From Microbacterium sp. 11MF (GTDB lineage: Bacteria > Actinomycetota > Actinomycetes > Actinomycetales > Microbacteriaceae): 64,000 nt of DNA. Position 1 is the stretch's first letter. The number at the start of each line of letters is the position of its first letter. Made by a program: the position numbers and the translations under genes. The notes under the pieces are model-generated. The model saw only the letters and a program-made list of their open reading frames with translations, had not been told where the DNA came from and did not search any database. Shown in pieces: positions 34,265-43,406 of this stretch. The DNA lies in the NCBI RefSeq assembly GCF_000383475.1, contig NZ_KB911459.1, positions 820,467-884,466 of the forward strand. Reading direction: 5' to 3'.

Positions 34265-34923
34265 TGGCGGCGGTCGCGCCGACGCTGACCTTGGAGCGCC
34301 GCCTGCTGAAAGAGCACTCGCTCGTCATCGCGTGCGACGAGGTCGGTCGGGGCGCGCTGGCAGGACCGGTCGCCGTCGGGGCGGTGGCAGCGGATGCCGC
34401 CTTCAGCCGCCGCCGGATACCGGAGGGGCTCCGTGACTCCAAGCTCATCGTCGAACCCCGACGCGCGGGCATCGCCGAGCGGGCGCGCGCATGGGTTCCC
34501 GCGCACGCTGTCGGGTGGGCGTCGGCGGCCGAGGTGGACGACGTCGGCATCATCCGGGCGCTCGGCCTCGCCGCGGTGAGGGCGATCGAAGGACTGGGTG
34601 CCCAGGGGGTCGACATCGACGACGCCCTGGTGATCCTCGACGGCAACCACGACTACATCACCCCCGTCTCCGCGGTGGGTCGCGGTGTCCGGCCCGTCAT
34701 CAAAGCGGACCGGGACTGCGCGTCGGCATCGGCGGCATCCGTCATCGCGAAGGTCTCACGCGACGAGTACATGAGCGGACTCGACGGAGACGCCCCCGTC
34801 TACGGCTGGTCGCGGAACAAGGGTTACGCGAGCGCAGAGCATCGCGCAGCCATCGAGACCCACGGTCTGAGCGTGCATCACCGGGCGTCGTGGGCCATCG
34901 CGTCGGCGCCGACGCTGTTCTAG
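34264..34923 (+). CDS. rnhB: Ribonuclease HII
   Basis: 219 residues. Cuts the RNA strand of RNA-DNA hybrids and single ribonucleotides in DNA. Acidic active site: CDEVGRGALAGP (first Asp-Glu), LVILDGNHDY, KADRDCASASAASVIAKVSRD, with GWSRNKGYASAEH near the end. Start at ATG 34264 overlapping the lepB stop by one base; a GTG one codon earlier is also possible. Confidence 0.95.
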   Translation: MAAVAPTLTLERRLLKEHSLVIACDEVGRGALAGPVAVGAVAADAAFSRRRIPEGLRDSKLIVEPRRAGIAERARAWVPAHAVGWASAAEVDDVGIIRALGLAAVRAIEGLGAQGVDIDDALVILDGNHDYITPVSAVGRGVRPVIKADRDCASASAASVIAKVSRDEYMSGLDGDAPVYGWSRNKGYASAEHRAAIETHGLSVHHRASWAIASAPTLF

Positions 34924-34947
34924 GTCCGCGCGCGCCGAGCGCCCGCC

Positions 34948-34953
34948 TAGGAT
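34948..34953 (+). promoter_or_regulatory. -10 box of the DUF2469 gene
   Basis: TAGGAT, 9 nt before the ATG: nearly leaderless. Confidence 0.4.
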
Positions 34954-34962
34954 GGAATCACC

Positions 34963-35286
34963 ATGGATGACGAAGTCTTCGAGGACTACGACCGCGAGCT
35001 GGAACTGGCTCTGTACAAGGAGTACCGCGACGTCGTCGGTCAGTTCCAATACGTGATCGAGACCGAGCGACGGTTCTACCTCGCCAACGATGTGAACGTG
35101 GTCCGCCGCGACACCGAGCACGACTTCTACTTCGAGATCTCGATGACCGACGTCTGGGTGTGGGACATCTACCGCGCCGATCGGTTCGTCAAGTCGGTCC
35201 GCGTCCTCACCTTCAAGGATGTGAACGTGGAGGAACTGCAGCGTCGGGACTTCCAGCTCCCTGAAGAGCTCTCGCTCGACGGCTGA
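34963..35286 (+). CDS. DUF2469 family protein
   Basis: 107 residues, acidic and aromatic-rich (EDYDRELELALYKEYRDVVGQFQYVIETE near the start, DVWVWDIYRADRFVKSVRVLTFKDVNVEEL later). DUF2469 is a well-conserved actinobacterial family always found beside rnhB, with unknown function. No signal peptide or membrane segment. The conserved position suggests a role tied to RNase HII or signal peptidase, which is inference. Confidence 0.9.
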   Translation: MDDEVFEDYDRELELALYKEYRDVVGQFQYVIETERRFYLANDVNVVRRDTEHDFYFEISMTDVWVWDIYRADRFVKSVRVLTFKDVNVEELQRRDFQLPEELSLDG

Positions 35287-35376
35287 GCCTCCTCCCCAGG
35301 TCGGGTTCCGTCGCGTGGCTCCACGGGTCCGGCAGTAGCGGCGGGAAACGGATCGCGCGCCCTCGACAGTGGGGGA

Positions 35377-35739
35377 ATGGCAGCGAAAGACGACCTCGGC
35401 CGAGCGGGCGAAGAGCGTGCCGAGAGGCACCTTCGCACCCTCGGCTACCGCATCCTCGATCGGAACTGGCGAAGCCGCAGCGGCGAGATCGACATCGTCG
35501 CCGCCCGCGGAAGGGACCTCGTCGTCGTCGAGGTGAAGACGCGACGCGGCGAATGGTTCGGCCATCCCTTCGCCGCCGTGGATGCGAGGAAGCGGGATCG
35601 CCTTTGGCGCCTGGGCGCCGCCTGGGTCGTCGCTCACCCTGACGCAGCTCGGGGGAGGCGACTGCGGCTCGATGTGATCGGCGTCACAGGCCCGGATCCC
35701 GAGTCGGCGGTCGTGGAGCACCTGGAGGACCTCCGATGA
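35377..35739 (+). CDS. YraN family (UPF0102) endonuclease-like protein
   Basis: 120 residues. PD-(D/E)XK nuclease-like pattern: GRAGEERAERHL, NWRSRSGEIDIVA with the catalytic-type Glu-Ile-Asp, and VVVEVKTRRGEWFG with the EXK element. Function unproven; the family sits between rnhB and comM in many genomes. A weak -10 (GACAGT) lies 6 nt before the ATG. Its end overlaps the comM start by 4 bp (ATGA). Confidence 0.88.
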   Translation: MAAKDDLGRAGEERAERHLRTLGYRILDRNWRSRSGEIDIVAARGRDLVVVEVKTRRGEWFGHPFAAVDARKRDRLWRLGAAWVVAHPDAARGRRLRLDVIGVTGPDPESAVVEHLEDLR

Positions 35740-37262
35740 GCCTCGGCCGTACGTGGTCCGTCGTCCTCACCGGGTTGGTGGGAGACATCGTGGAGGTCGA
35801 AGCGGACCTCTCGAACCAGATCCCCGGCTTCTCCATCATCGGTCTGGCGGACAAGGCGCTCGGCGAAGCGCAGCAGCGGGTCCACAACGCCTGCGCCAAC
35901 AGTGACCTCGCGTTGCCTCGTCGCCATGTGACGGTGAACCTGTCGCCCGCGAACCTTCCCAAGCGGGGTTCGGCGTTGGATGTCGCCGTGGCCATCGCTG
36001 CAGTGGCGACCGAGGCCCCGCTGGATCGGGAGTCGCTCGCCGAGACGGTCCACCTGGGCGAACTGGGTCTCGACGGCAGGCTGCGCCCCGTCTCGGGGAT
36101 CCTCCCGGCCGTCCTGGCGGCCGCGCGGGCCGGCTTCCGCCGGGTCATCGTCCCCCACGGCAACCTCGCCGAGGCGGCGCTCGTGGAGGGGATCGAAGTG
36201 CGAGGCGCCGTCAGCCTGCGCGATGTCGCACGGGCGCACGGACTGGACGTGCCCGACGTCGAGACCGAGCCGGTCGCAGGCCCGGGCGACGTCGAGACCG
36301 ATGAGGTGGCGACGCCCGATCTGGCTGACGTGATCGGCCAGCGCGACGCCGTCGAAGCCCTCATCGTCGCCGCGGCCGGCGGCCATCACCTGCTGATGAG
36401 CGGCCCGCCGGGGGCGGGGAAGACGATGTTGGCCAAGCGTCTGCCAGCCCTCCTGCCCGACCTCGACGACGAGACGGCCCTGCAAGTGGCGTCGATCCGC
36501 TCGCTCGCAGGTCTGCCCGTCACGACGCTTCGTCGCCGACCGCCGTTCGAAGCGCCTCACCACACCGCGTCGGCCGTTGCTCTCGTCGGCGGGGGGAGTC
36601 GGATCCTGCAGCCGGGGGCGATCGCTCGAGCGAGTGGGGGAGTCCTGTTCCTCGACGAGGCGGGAGAGTTCAGCGGGCATGCGTTGGACGCCCTCCGCCA
36701 GCCCCTCGAGTCGGGCCGCATCGAGATCCACCGGGTCGGCTTCCGTGCGGTTCTGCCCGCGCGGTTCCAACTCGTGGTGGCGACGAACCCGTGTCCCTGC
36801 GGCAACTACGGCGTCCCGGGAGGTGCCTGCTCCTGCCCTTCGCTCGCCATCCGGCGCTACCTCGGCAGACTGTCAGGCCCCCTCATCGACCGGATCGACA
36901 TCGAACTGGGGTTGCAGCGCGTGTCCGCGACGCAGAGCGTGGTCGCAGGGATGTCGACGGACGAGGCGCGCGAGCGAGTCTCGGGTGCACGCGACCGCGC
37001 ACGTCACCGTCTGTCCGACACCCCCTGGCGCACCAACAGCGAGGTGGAGGGAACATGGCTCCGATCCGGCCCGCTTCGCCCCGAGCCGTCGATCACGCGC
37101 CCGCTCGACGACGCGCTGCACCGTGGCTCCCTCACACTGCGGGGTTACGACCGAGTCCTCCGAGTGGCGTGGACGCTCGCCGACCTCGGCGGGCGGGGCC
37201 ATCCGAATGCTGCGGACATCGGCGGTGCGCTGTACCTCAAGAGGGGAGCGTCGCCGCGATGA
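35736..37262 (+). CDS. comM: ComM/YifB family Mg-chelatase-like AAA+ ATPase
   Basis: 508 residues. N-terminal ComM domain, AAA+ core with Walker A SGPPGAGKTMLAKRLP and Walker B GGVLFLDEAGEF, then NPCPCGNYG with clustered cysteines, and the C-terminal Mg-chelatase-like domain. Known: ComM is a hexameric branch-migration helicase that helps integrate DNA in transformation. Here it lies between yraN and dprA, overlapping both by 4 bp, which supports a shared DNA-processing role. Confidence 0.93.
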   Translation: MSLGRTWSVVLTGLVGDIVEVEADLSNQIPGFSIIGLADKALGEAQQRVHNACANSDLALPRRHVTVNLSPANLPKRGSALDVAVAIAAVATEAPLDRESLAETVHLGELGLDGRLRPVSGILPAVLAAARAGFRRVIVPHGNLAEAALVEGIEVRGAVSLRDVARAHGLDVPDVETEPVAGPGDVETDEVATPDLADVIGQRDAVEALIVAAAGGHHLLMSGPPGAGKTMLAKRLPALLPDLDDETALQVASIRSLAGLPVTTLRRRPPFEAPHHTASAVALVGGGSRILQPGAIARASGGVLFLDEAGEFSGHALDALRQPLESGRIEIHRVGFRAVLPARFQLVVATNPCPCGNYGVPGGACSCPSLAIRRYLGRLSGPLIDRIDIELGLQRVSATQSVVAGMSTDEARERVSGARDRARHRLSDTPWRTNSEVEGTWLRSGPLRPEPSITRPLDDALHRGSLTLRGYDRVLRVAWTLADLGGRGHPNAADIGGALYLKRGASPR

Positions 37263-38425
37263 GCTCCGACCTCACCGCCTGGCGCGGTCGCCTGGCGGGC
37301 CTCGTGCCCGCCGCGATACTCGACGACGCGCAGGCCGTCGCCCGGCATCACGCCGCCGCAGTGTGGTCGTGTCTCACCGAGCCCGGCGACGGCGTGGCCG
37401 GCGCCCTCATCTCGGAGATGGGGGCGGTCGAGGCACTCGATGTCGCCGTCAGGGATGCCGACACCGGGAACGCGGCCGTCGACGCCGGGCGACGCCGCTG
37501 GCGTGCGCGCTGGGCGACCGTCGACGACGCCTTCGACCGCGCGAGGCGCGTCCGCGCGTCGCTCATCGTGCCGGGAAGCGCCAAATGGCCCGCGGCGGTG
37601 GAGGATCTCGGCATCCACTCGCCTCATGCACTCTGGACCCGGGGCGACGCGGAGGCGTTGCGCCGAGACGGTTCCGCCCTCGCCCTCGTCGGAGCCCGTG
37701 CGGCGACCGCCTACGGGGAGCACGTCACCGCTGAGCTCGCCACGCAACTGTCCCACCGGGGCGCGTCGATCGTGTCGGGGGGCGCGTACGGCATCGACGG
37801 CATGGCGCATCGCGCGTGCCTCGCAGCGGGCGGAGTCACCGTCGCCGTGCTCGCAGGGGGCGTCGACCGAGCATATCCAGCCGGTCACGCCGATCTGCTG
37901 GGGCGCATCGCCGGAGGTCCCGGGGTCGTCGTTGCCGAGGTCCCGTGCGGGACGGCGCCGACGAAGTGGCGGTTCCTCCAGCGCAACCGGCTGATCGCTG
38001 CGCTCGGCCGCGCGACCGTCGTGGTGGAGGCGGGCTGGCGCAGCGGGTCGCTCAACACCGCAGGTCATGCAGCAGCGCTGGGCCGACCGCTCGGGGCCGT
38101 CCCGGGACCGGTCACGAGCGCGGCGTCGGCGGGATGTCACCGGTTGCTGCGGGAGTACGACGCGCGCTGCATCACGTCGGCGGACGATGCCGCGGAACTG
38201 TACGGCGGCGCGGAGACATCCGGATCGACGTCGCCGGACAGGACGGACGATCGGACGCGCGTCCTTGACGCCCTGAGCTTCCGGAGTCCGAGGACGCCGG
38301 AGGATGTCGCGCTCCGGGCGGGATTCGCGCCCGAAGAGGCCCGAGGGCTCCTCGCGGTGCTCGAGCTCGAGGGGCGGGCTCGGCGCGGTCCGGACGGATG
38401 GCGGCGTTCAGCGTCCCCGGGATGA
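37259..38425 (+). CDS. dprA: DNA-processing protein DprA
   Basis: 388 residues. Protects incoming single-stranded DNA and loads RecA in transformation. The Rossmann-like core has [53 protein letters not shown], and [14 protein letters not shown]-terminal winged-helix-like part ([29 protein letters not shown]) is present. ATG overlaps the comM stop. Many non-transformable bacteria also keep dprA, so competence is not proven. Confidence 0.94.
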   Translation: MSSDLTAWRGRLAGLVPAAILDDAQAVARHHAAAVWSCLTEPGDGVAGALISEMGAVEALDVAVRDADTGNAAVDAGRRRWRARWATVDDAFDRARRVRASLIVPGSAKWPAAVEDLGIHSPHALWTRGDAEALRRDGSALALVGARAATAYGEHVTAELATQLSHRGASIVSGGAYGIDGMAHRACLAAGGVTVAVLAGGVDRAYPAGHADLLGRIAGGPGVVVAEVPCGTAPTKWRFLQRNRLIAALGRATVVVEAGWRSGSLNTAGHAAALGRPLGAVPGPVTSAASAGCHRLLREYDARCITSADDAAELYGGAETSGSTSPDRTDDRTRVLDALSFRSPRTPEDVALRAGFAPEEARGLLAVLELEGRARRGPDGWRRSASPG

Positions 38426-38498
38426 GGCGGCGCCTCCGCCGCGCATCGGCACGCCTCCCGCCGACACGGTCATCGCGCGGCATCCTGGGAAGGTGCGT

Positions 38499-39392
38499 AT
38501 GTCGGCGGCGGTCCTGCTCTACACGGAGCACGCGGAACGCGTGCGCCGGCTCTCCGCCGCCACGGTGCGGGCGTATCGCTCCGACCTCGCGGACCTCGCC
38601 GTTTTTCTGGGCGACCCCGAGCTCGACCGCATCGACGTGGAAGACCTGCGGGAGTGGCTGTGGGCGGCGACCCAGCGCGGCACTGCGCGGGCGAGCCTTG
38701 CTCGGCGCACCGCATCCGTGCGCGGCTTCTTCGCGTGGGCGGCGGGGGAGCGATTGCGCGAGGACGACCCGACCCTGCGGCTCGTGACCCCCAAGCGCGG
38801 CCGCACCCTCCCCGCCGTCGCGTCGTCGTCGTCGCTTCAGCACGCCCTCGACGATCTGCGCGTCGAGGCTGACGCCGCGGGGGACCCGATTGTCCTCCGC
38901 GATGCCGCGCTCCTCGAACTCCTCTACGGTTCGGCCCTGCGGGTGTCCGAAGCCTGCGGCCTCGATCTCGACTCGCTCGACCGCGGAGCGGCGACGGTCC
39001 GGGTGTTCGGTAAAGGGGGCAAGGAGCGCGTCGTGCCCTACGGGGCGCCCGCAGCTCTCGCGCTCGACGCCTGGATCGTCCGTGGACGGCCCGCCCTCCT
39101 CGCCGGTACGGAGGCATCCGCGCTCTTCCTCGGCGCGCGCGGCGGACGCCTGGGCGTGCGCACCGCGTACGACGTCGTCCGCCGCATCGTCGGCCCCGTC
39201 GTGGGAGCGGATGCCGTCGGCCCCCACGCCCTCCGCCACTCGGCTGCCACGCACCTGCTCGACGGCGGTGCCGACCTCCGCGCGGTGCAGGAACTCCTCG
39301 GGCACGCGAGCCTCGGGACGACGCAGATCTACACGCACGTATCCACCGAACGACTGACCGCGGCCTACCGGCTGGCCCACCCGCGCGCCTAG
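38499..39392 (+). CDS. xerC: Tyrosine recombinase XerC
   Basis: 297 residues, typical length. Resolves chromosome dimers at dif with XerD. SAM-like N-terminal domain, then the catalytic set: Arg in [12 protein letters not shown], Lys in [10 protein letters not shown], His and Arg in [12 protein letters not shown], His in [15 protein letters not shown] with the nucleophilic Tyr in the same stretch. ATG 38499 is chosen; upstream in-frame codons lie in dprA. No attachment site or adjacent mobile genes, so it is the housekeeping recombinase rather than an integrase. Confidence 0.93.
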   Translation: MSAAVLLYTEHAERVRRLSAATVRAYRSDLADLAVFLGDPELDRIDVEDLREWLWAATQRGTARASLARRTASVRGFFAWAAGERLREDDPTLRLVTPKRGRTLPAVASSSSLQHALDDLRVEADAAGDPIVLRDAALLELLYGSALRVSEACGLDLDSLDRGAATVRVFGKGGKERVVPYGAPAALALDAWIVRGRPALLAGTEASALFLGARGGRLGVRTAYDVVRRIVGPVVGADAVGPHALRHSAATHLLDGGADLRAVQELLGHASLGTTQIYTHVSTERLTAAYRLAHPRA

Positions 39393-39397
39393 GGCGC

Positions 39398-39895
39398 TCA
39401 GCAGCAGGGCAGCAGCACGGCCCGTGGGACGCGACCCATCAGCGCGAGGGGGTTCACGTACTCGCCGTCGTGCCGCACGCCGACGTGGAGGGAGCCCGGC
39501 CCTGCATGACCGCCCTCGGAGATCCGGCCGATGGGGTCGCCGGCCCGCACGACGTCACCGGGGGCGACGGTCGGCGTCACGGGCTCGACGCTCGTGACCC
39601 ATCCGCCCCCGTGATCGATGCTCACCACCCCGCGATCGACGACGGTGCCGGCGAACGCCACGACCCCGTCCGCGGGCGCCGCGACCACGTCGTCGGCGGG
39701 CCCGATGTCGATGCCCCGATGCCCGGGTCCGTAGTCGTGCGCGGGCGCCTCGAAAGGAACGAGGACACGGGCTCCGCTCACCGGTAGCCGCCAGGAGGGC
39801 GGCGGGTCCTCCGCGGCAGCCGCGCCCCAGGGCGCCAGAGCGAGCAGAAGGGCGAGAGCCGCGGTCGACGCGGGGGAGCGAAGGATGCGGTGCAT
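39398..39895 (-). CDS. Secreted M23-fold protein, possibly degenerate
   Basis: 165 residues. Signal peptide ([20 protein letters not shown]) then an LytM/M23 peptidase fold: GPGHRGIDI supplies the HXXXD zinc ligands, and [10 protein letters not shown] the last zinc-ligand His. The normal HXH has Ser in place of the first, catalytic His, so hydrolysis is doubtful; it may bind peptidoglycan or regulate another hydrolase. The C-terminus ends in adjacent cysteines (LLPCC). Convergent with xerC, 5 bp apart. Confidence 0.82.
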   Translation of the reverse strand: MHRILRSPASTAALALLLALAPWGAAAAEDPPPSWRLPVSGARVLVPFEAPAHDYGPGHRGIDIGPADDVVAAPADGVVAFAGTVVDRGVVSIDHGGGWVTSVEPVTPTVAPGDVVRAGDPIGRISEGGHAGPGSLHVGVRHDGEYVNPLALMGRVPRAVLLPCC

Positions 39896-39995
39896 CCCCT
39901 GATCGTCGACGGGTGCGACAACAGCGCGACGACGGGTTCGCCATCCGGGGGATGATCCGTCGTTCCGCGGCGCGGGGGAGAAGCCCCGTTCTTGC

Positions 39996-40001
39996 TATGC
40001 T
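39996..40001 (+). promoter_or_regulatory. -10 box of rpsB
   Basis: TATGCT, about 180 bp upstream of rpsB. It is the best -10 in the 287-bp gap between the M23 gene and rpsB. Confidence 0.5.
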
Positions 40002-40007
40002 GATGGG

Positions 40008-40182
40008 GCACCTCGCTCGTCGGGGTGACTACGCGTGCCCTGAGCGGCTCGATCCGACCACGTCGATCGACATCGCGGCATCCCACCCAACGGTCTCCTC
40101 CGGGAGCGGGTGCGTGCCGGGCACCAGGCTCGTCGCGACCAACGGTCCGGCGCGATCAACCACACAGAACAGGAGAACGGCC
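40008..40182 (+). promoter_or_regulatory. Long 5' leader of the rpsB-tsf mRNA
   Basis: About 175 nt without a convincing gene. GTGCCC (40035-40040) can pair either with GGGCAC at 40006-40011 or with GGGCAC at 40119-40124, giving two exclusive structures. S2 is known to regulate its own mRNA in other bacteria through leader RNA, so this may be the equivalent element. Confidence 0.45.
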
Positions 40183-41076
40183 ATGGCCGTCGTCACCATT
40201 CGCCAGCTGCTCGACAGCGGCGTCCACTTCGGACACCAGACCCGCCGGTGGAACCCGAAAGTCAAGCGCTTCATCCTCACCGAGCGCAGCGGCATCCACA
40301 TCATCGACCTGCAGCAGTCGCTCGGCTACATCGACAAGGCGTACGAGTACGTCCGCGAGACCGTTGCCCACGGCGGCACCGTCCTTTTCGTCGGCACCAA
40401 GAAGCAGGCGCAGGAGATCATCGCCGAGCAGGCAACGCGCGTCGGCCAGCCCTTCGTCAACCAGCGCTGGCTCGGTGGCCTCCTCACCAACTTCTCGACG
40501 GTCTCCAAGCGCCTCGCTCGCATGAAGGAGCTCGAGGAGCTCAACTTCGACAACCCCTCGGAGAGCGGCTTCACGAAGAAGGAGCTGCTTCTCAAGAAGC
40601 GCGAGCTCGACAAGCTGCACAAGTCGCTCGGCGGTATCCGCAACCTGACCAAGACGCCGTCGGCCATCTGGATCGTCGACGCGAAGCGCGAGCACCTCGC
40701 GGTCAGCGAAGCGCAGAAGCTCGGCATCCCCGTGATCGGCATCCTCGACACGAACGCCGACCCGGACGAGTTCCAGTTCCCGATCCCGGGCAACGATGAC
40801 GCGATCCGCTCGGTCAGCCTGCTGACGCGCATCATCGCCGACGCCGCCGCCGAGGGTCTCATCCAGCGCCACAACCCGACCGATGAGTCGGCCGAGGCCG
40901 AGCCGCTGGCCGACTGGGAGCGCGAGCTCCTCGAGTCCGCTCCCGCCGAGCAGGCCGACGCTCCGGCTGCGGAGGAGTCCGCTGCCGAGGCTCCTGCCGA
41001 GGAGGCTCCGGCCGCCGAGGAGGCTCCGGCCGCCGAGGCGACCGAGGCTCCCGCCGAGGCCAAGTCCGCCGAGTGA
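40183..41076 (+). CDS. rpsB: 30S ribosomal protein S2
   Basis: 297 residues. Core S2 ([55 protein letters not shown]) is followed from about residue 235 by an Ala/Glu/Pro-rich tail with repeating AEEAPA units, a common and variable feature in actinobacteria. ATG 40183 has AGGAG 7 nt upstream. A GC-rich hairpin separates it from tsf. Confidence 0.97.
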   Translation: MAVVTIRQLLDSGVHFGHQTRRWNPKVKRFILTERSGIHIIDLQQSLGYIDKAYEYVRETVAHGGTVLFVGTKKQAQEIIAEQATRVGQPFVNQRWLGGLLTNFSTVSKRLARMKELEELNFDNPSESGFTKKELLLKKRELDKLHKSLGGIRNLTKTPSAIWIVDAKREHLAVSEAQKLGIPVIGILDTNADPDEFQFPIPGNDDAIRSVSLLTRIIADAAAEGLIQRHNPTDESAEAEPLADWERELLESAPAEQADAPAAEESAAEAPAEEAPAAEEAPAAEATEAPAEAKSAE

Positions 41077-41082
41077 TCTTCC

Positions 41083-41115
41083 CGTCGGCGCCCCGCCACC
41101 CGCGGGGCGCCGACG
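41083..41115 (+). terminator. Intercistronic hairpin between rpsB and tsf
   Basis: A perfect 14-bp GC-rich stem (41083-41096 with 41102-41115), 5-nt loop and no T-run. Probably a partial terminator or RNA-processing site that sets the S2 to EF-Ts ratio. Confidence 0.65.
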
Positions 41116-41154
41116 TCCGGATACAACCACCCAACTACTGAGGAGCCGCCACCC

Positions 41155-41982
41155 ATGGCAAACTTCACCATCGCCGACATCAAGGCGCTGCGCGAGCAGC
41201 TCGGCACGGGAATGGTCGACACGAAGAAGGCGCTCGAGGAGGCCGAGGGCGACCTCGAGAAGGCCGTCGAGATCCTCCGCCTCAAGGGCGCGAAGGGCAA
41301 CGCGAAGCGTGCCGACCGCTCGACGAGCGAGGGCCTGATCGCCGCACGCGAGCAGGACGGCAAGGTCACGCTCATCGAGCTGAACACCGAGACCGACTTC
41401 GTCGCGAAGAACGAGCGTTTCATCGCGCTCTCCGAGAAGGTCCTCGACGCGGCTGCTGCAGCCGGTGCCGACTCGGCCGAGGCTGCTCTCGCCGCCGACG
41501 CCGGTGGCAAGACGGTCGCCGACCTCATCTCCGACGAGGCCGCGATCATCGGCGAGAAGGTCGAGCTGCGCCGCGTCCGCACCCTGTCCGGTGACGCGTT
41601 CCAGGTCTACCTGCACAAGACGAGCAAGGACCTGCCCCCGCAGGTCGGCGTCGTCGTCGCCTACTCGGGTGACGACGCCGAGACCGCTCGCTCGATCGCG
41701 CAGCACGTCTCGTTCGCCAACCCGACGTACCTCTCGCGCGACGAGGTCCCCGAGGCCGACGTCGAGAAGGAGCGTGAGATCGTCACCGAGATCTCCCGCA
41801 ACGAGGGCAAGCCCGAGGCCGCCCTTCCGAAGATCGTCGAGGGTCGCGTGAACGCGTTCTTCAAGCAGGTCGCCCTGCTCGACCAGGACTACGCGAAGGA
41901 CAACAAGCTGTCCGTCGCCAAGGTCGCGGCCGACGCCGGGATCACGATCACCGGCTTCGCCCGCTTCAAGGTCGGCGCGTAA
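41155..41982 (+). CDS. tsf: Elongation factor Ts
   Basis: 275 residues. Nucleotide-exchange factor for EF-Tu. N-terminal UBA-like domain (IADIKALREQLGTGMVDTKKALEEA), the EF-Tu contact motif TDFVAKNERF, and duplicated core domains. ATG 41155 with GAGGAG upstream. Follows rpsB as usual, and is closed by a strong terminator. Confidence 0.97.
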   Translation: MANFTIADIKALREQLGTGMVDTKKALEEAEGDLEKAVEILRLKGAKGNAKRADRSTSEGLIAAREQDGKVTLIELNTETDFVAKNERFIALSEKVLDAAAAAGADSAEAALAADAGGKTVADLISDEAAIIGEKVELRRVRTLSGDAFQVYLHKTSKDLPPQVGVVVAYSGDDAETARSIAQHVSFANPTYLSRDEVPEADVEKEREIVTEISRNEGKPEAALPKIVEGRVNAFFKQVALLDQDYAKDNKLSVAKVAADAGITITGFARFKVGA

Positions 41983-41993
41983 GCAGATGGACG

Positions 41994-42026
41994 AGGGGTT
42001 CGCATCGGAAGATGCGGACCCCTTTT
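41994..42026 (+). terminator. Rho-independent terminator after tsf
   Basis: A 12-bp stem (41995-42006 with 42011-42022, one G-T pair) with GGAA loop, followed by TTTT at 42023-42026: a textbook form. Confidence 0.85.
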
Positions 42027-42039
42027 CCGTGCCGTTCGA

Positions 42040-42045
42040 TAGTCT
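42040..42045 (+). promoter_or_regulatory. -10 box of pyrH
   Basis: TAGTCT, 24 nt before the pyrH GTG, with Shine-Dalgarno GAGAGGA between. Confidence 0.45.
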
Positions 42046-42069
42046 CCCCCTAGACGAGAGGATCCCCGC

Positions 42070-42789
42070 GTGATCGATGAGAACACCGGACGCCGTCGCG
42101 TCCTTCTGAAACTTTCCGGCGAAGCGTTCGGTGCCGGCCAGCTCGGCGTCAACCCCGACGTGGTCAGCCAGATCGCCCGAGAGATCGCGGCGGCCGTCGA
42201 CCGCGTGGAGGTCGCCGTCGTCGTCGGCGGCGGGAACTTCTTCCGCGGCGCTGAGCTGAGCCAGCGCGGCATGGACCGCGGCCGCGCCGACTACATGGGC
42301 ATGCTGGGCACGGTGATGAACGCGCTCGCCCTTCAGGACTTCCTCGAGCAGGCCGGCGCCGCCACACGCGTGCAGTCCGCGATCTCCATGACACAGGTCG
42401 CCGAGCCCTACATCCCGCGCCGCGCCGAGCGTCACCTCGAGAAGGGCCGCGTCGTCATCTTCGGCGCCGGCGCCGGACTTCCGTACTTCTCGACCGACAC
42501 GGTGGCCGCGCAGCGCGCCCTCGAGATCGGAGCGGTCGAGGTCCTCGTCGCCAAGAACGGCGTCGACGGCGTCTACACCGCCGACCCGAAGACGGATGCC
42601 TCGGCGCAGAAGCTCGACACGATCACCTATCGTGACGCTCTGCAGCGTGGCCTCAAAGTCGTCGATTCGACGGCGTTCAGCCTGTGCATGGACAACGGCA
42701 TGGACATGCGCGTGTTCGGTATGGAGCCAGCCGGCAACGTCACCCGTGCACTCCTCGGAGAATCGATCGGCACGCTCGTCAGCGTCTGA
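42070..42789 (+). CDS. pyrH: UMP kinase
   Basis: 239 residues. Phosphorylates UMP to UDP, feeding UTP, CTP and UDP-sugar pools. Amino-acid-kinase fold: [63 protein letters not shown], and [14 protein letters not shown] start 42070 gives the usual N-terminus. The pyrH-frr-cdsA order is conserved. Confidence 0.97.
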   Translation: MIDENTGRRRVLLKLSGEAFGAGQLGVNPDVVSQIAREIAAAVDRVEVAVVVGGGNFFRGAELSQRGMDRGRADYMGMLGTVMNALALQDFLEQAGAATRVQSAISMTQVAEPYIPRRAERHLEKGRVVIFGAGAGLPYFSTDTVAAQRALEIGAVEVLVAKNGVDGVYTADPKTDASAQKLDTITYRDALQRGLKVVDSTAFSLCMDNGMDMRVFGMEPAGNVTRALLGESIGTLVSV

Positions 42790-42808
42790 GGTCCACCCGG
42801 CCGACGAC

Positions 42809-42814
42809 TAGACT
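42809..42814 (+). promoter_or_regulatory. -10 box before frr
   Basis: TAGACT in the 55-bp pyrH-frr gap, 30 nt before the frr GTG. An internal promoter adding to read-through from pyrH. Confidence 0.4.
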
Positions 42815-42844
42815 CAACAGGACGTACCGACGAATGGAGAGACC

Positions 42845-43399
42845 GTGATCGCCGAGATCCTGGCCGACACGAAGACCCGCATGGCCCGCGCCGTCGAGGC
42901 TGCGAAAGAGGACTTCTCGACCGTCCGCACCGGACGCGCGAACCCGCAGCTGTTCCAGAAGGTCATGGTCGAGTACTACGGCACCCCGACCCCGCTGGCG
43001 CAGCTCGCATCGCTCAACGCGCTCGAGGCTCGCACGCTCGTCATCACCCCGTACGACAAGTCCGCGTTGAAGGGCATCGAGCAGGCCGTCCGCGACATGC
43101 CGAACCTCGGCGCGAATCCGTCGAACGACGGCAACGTCGTCCGTGTCACGATGCCCGAGCTGACGGCTGACCGCCGCAAGGAGTACGTCAAGCTCGTCAA
43201 GACCAAGGCGGAGGACGCGAAGGTGCACGTCCGCGGCATCCGTCGCAAGTCGAAGGACGAGCTCGACGCTCTCAAGGGCGAAGTGAGCGACGACGACCTC
43301 GCTCGTGCCGAGAAGGAGCTCGACGCGGTGACCAAGACGCACGTCGACCTGATCGACGAGGCGTTGAAGCGCAAAGAGGCAGAACTCCTCGAGGTCTGA
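42845..43399 (+). CDS. frr: Ribosome recycling factor
   Basis: 184 residues, the standard length. With EF-G splits post-termination ribosomes. The long helical domain begins [25 protein letters not shown]. Domain II has the conserved [31 protein letters not shown], and [24 protein letters not shown] 42845 with GGAGAG upstream. The stop is 7 nt before cdsA. Confidence 0.97.
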   Translation: MIAEILADTKTRMARAVEAAKEDFSTVRTGRANPQLFQKVMVEYYGTPTPLAQLASLNALEARTLVITPYDKSALKGIEQAVRDMPNLGANPSNDGNVVRVTMPELTADRRKEYVKLVKTKAEDAKVHVRGIRRKSKDELDALKGEVSDDDLARAEKELDAVTKTHVDLIDEALKRKEAELLEV

Positions 43400-43406
43400 G
43401 ATCGTC

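Noticed and set aside
38499..39392. Tyrosine recombinase as a sign of an integrated element
   Set aside because: Length, sequence and the dprA neighbourhood match housekeeping XerC; no attachment repeats or cargo genes are nearby.
40156..42435. A 759-residue Gly/Leu-rich minus-strand frame opposite rpsB, tsf and pyrH
   Set aside because: Low-complexity shadow of three certain genes; no start signals.
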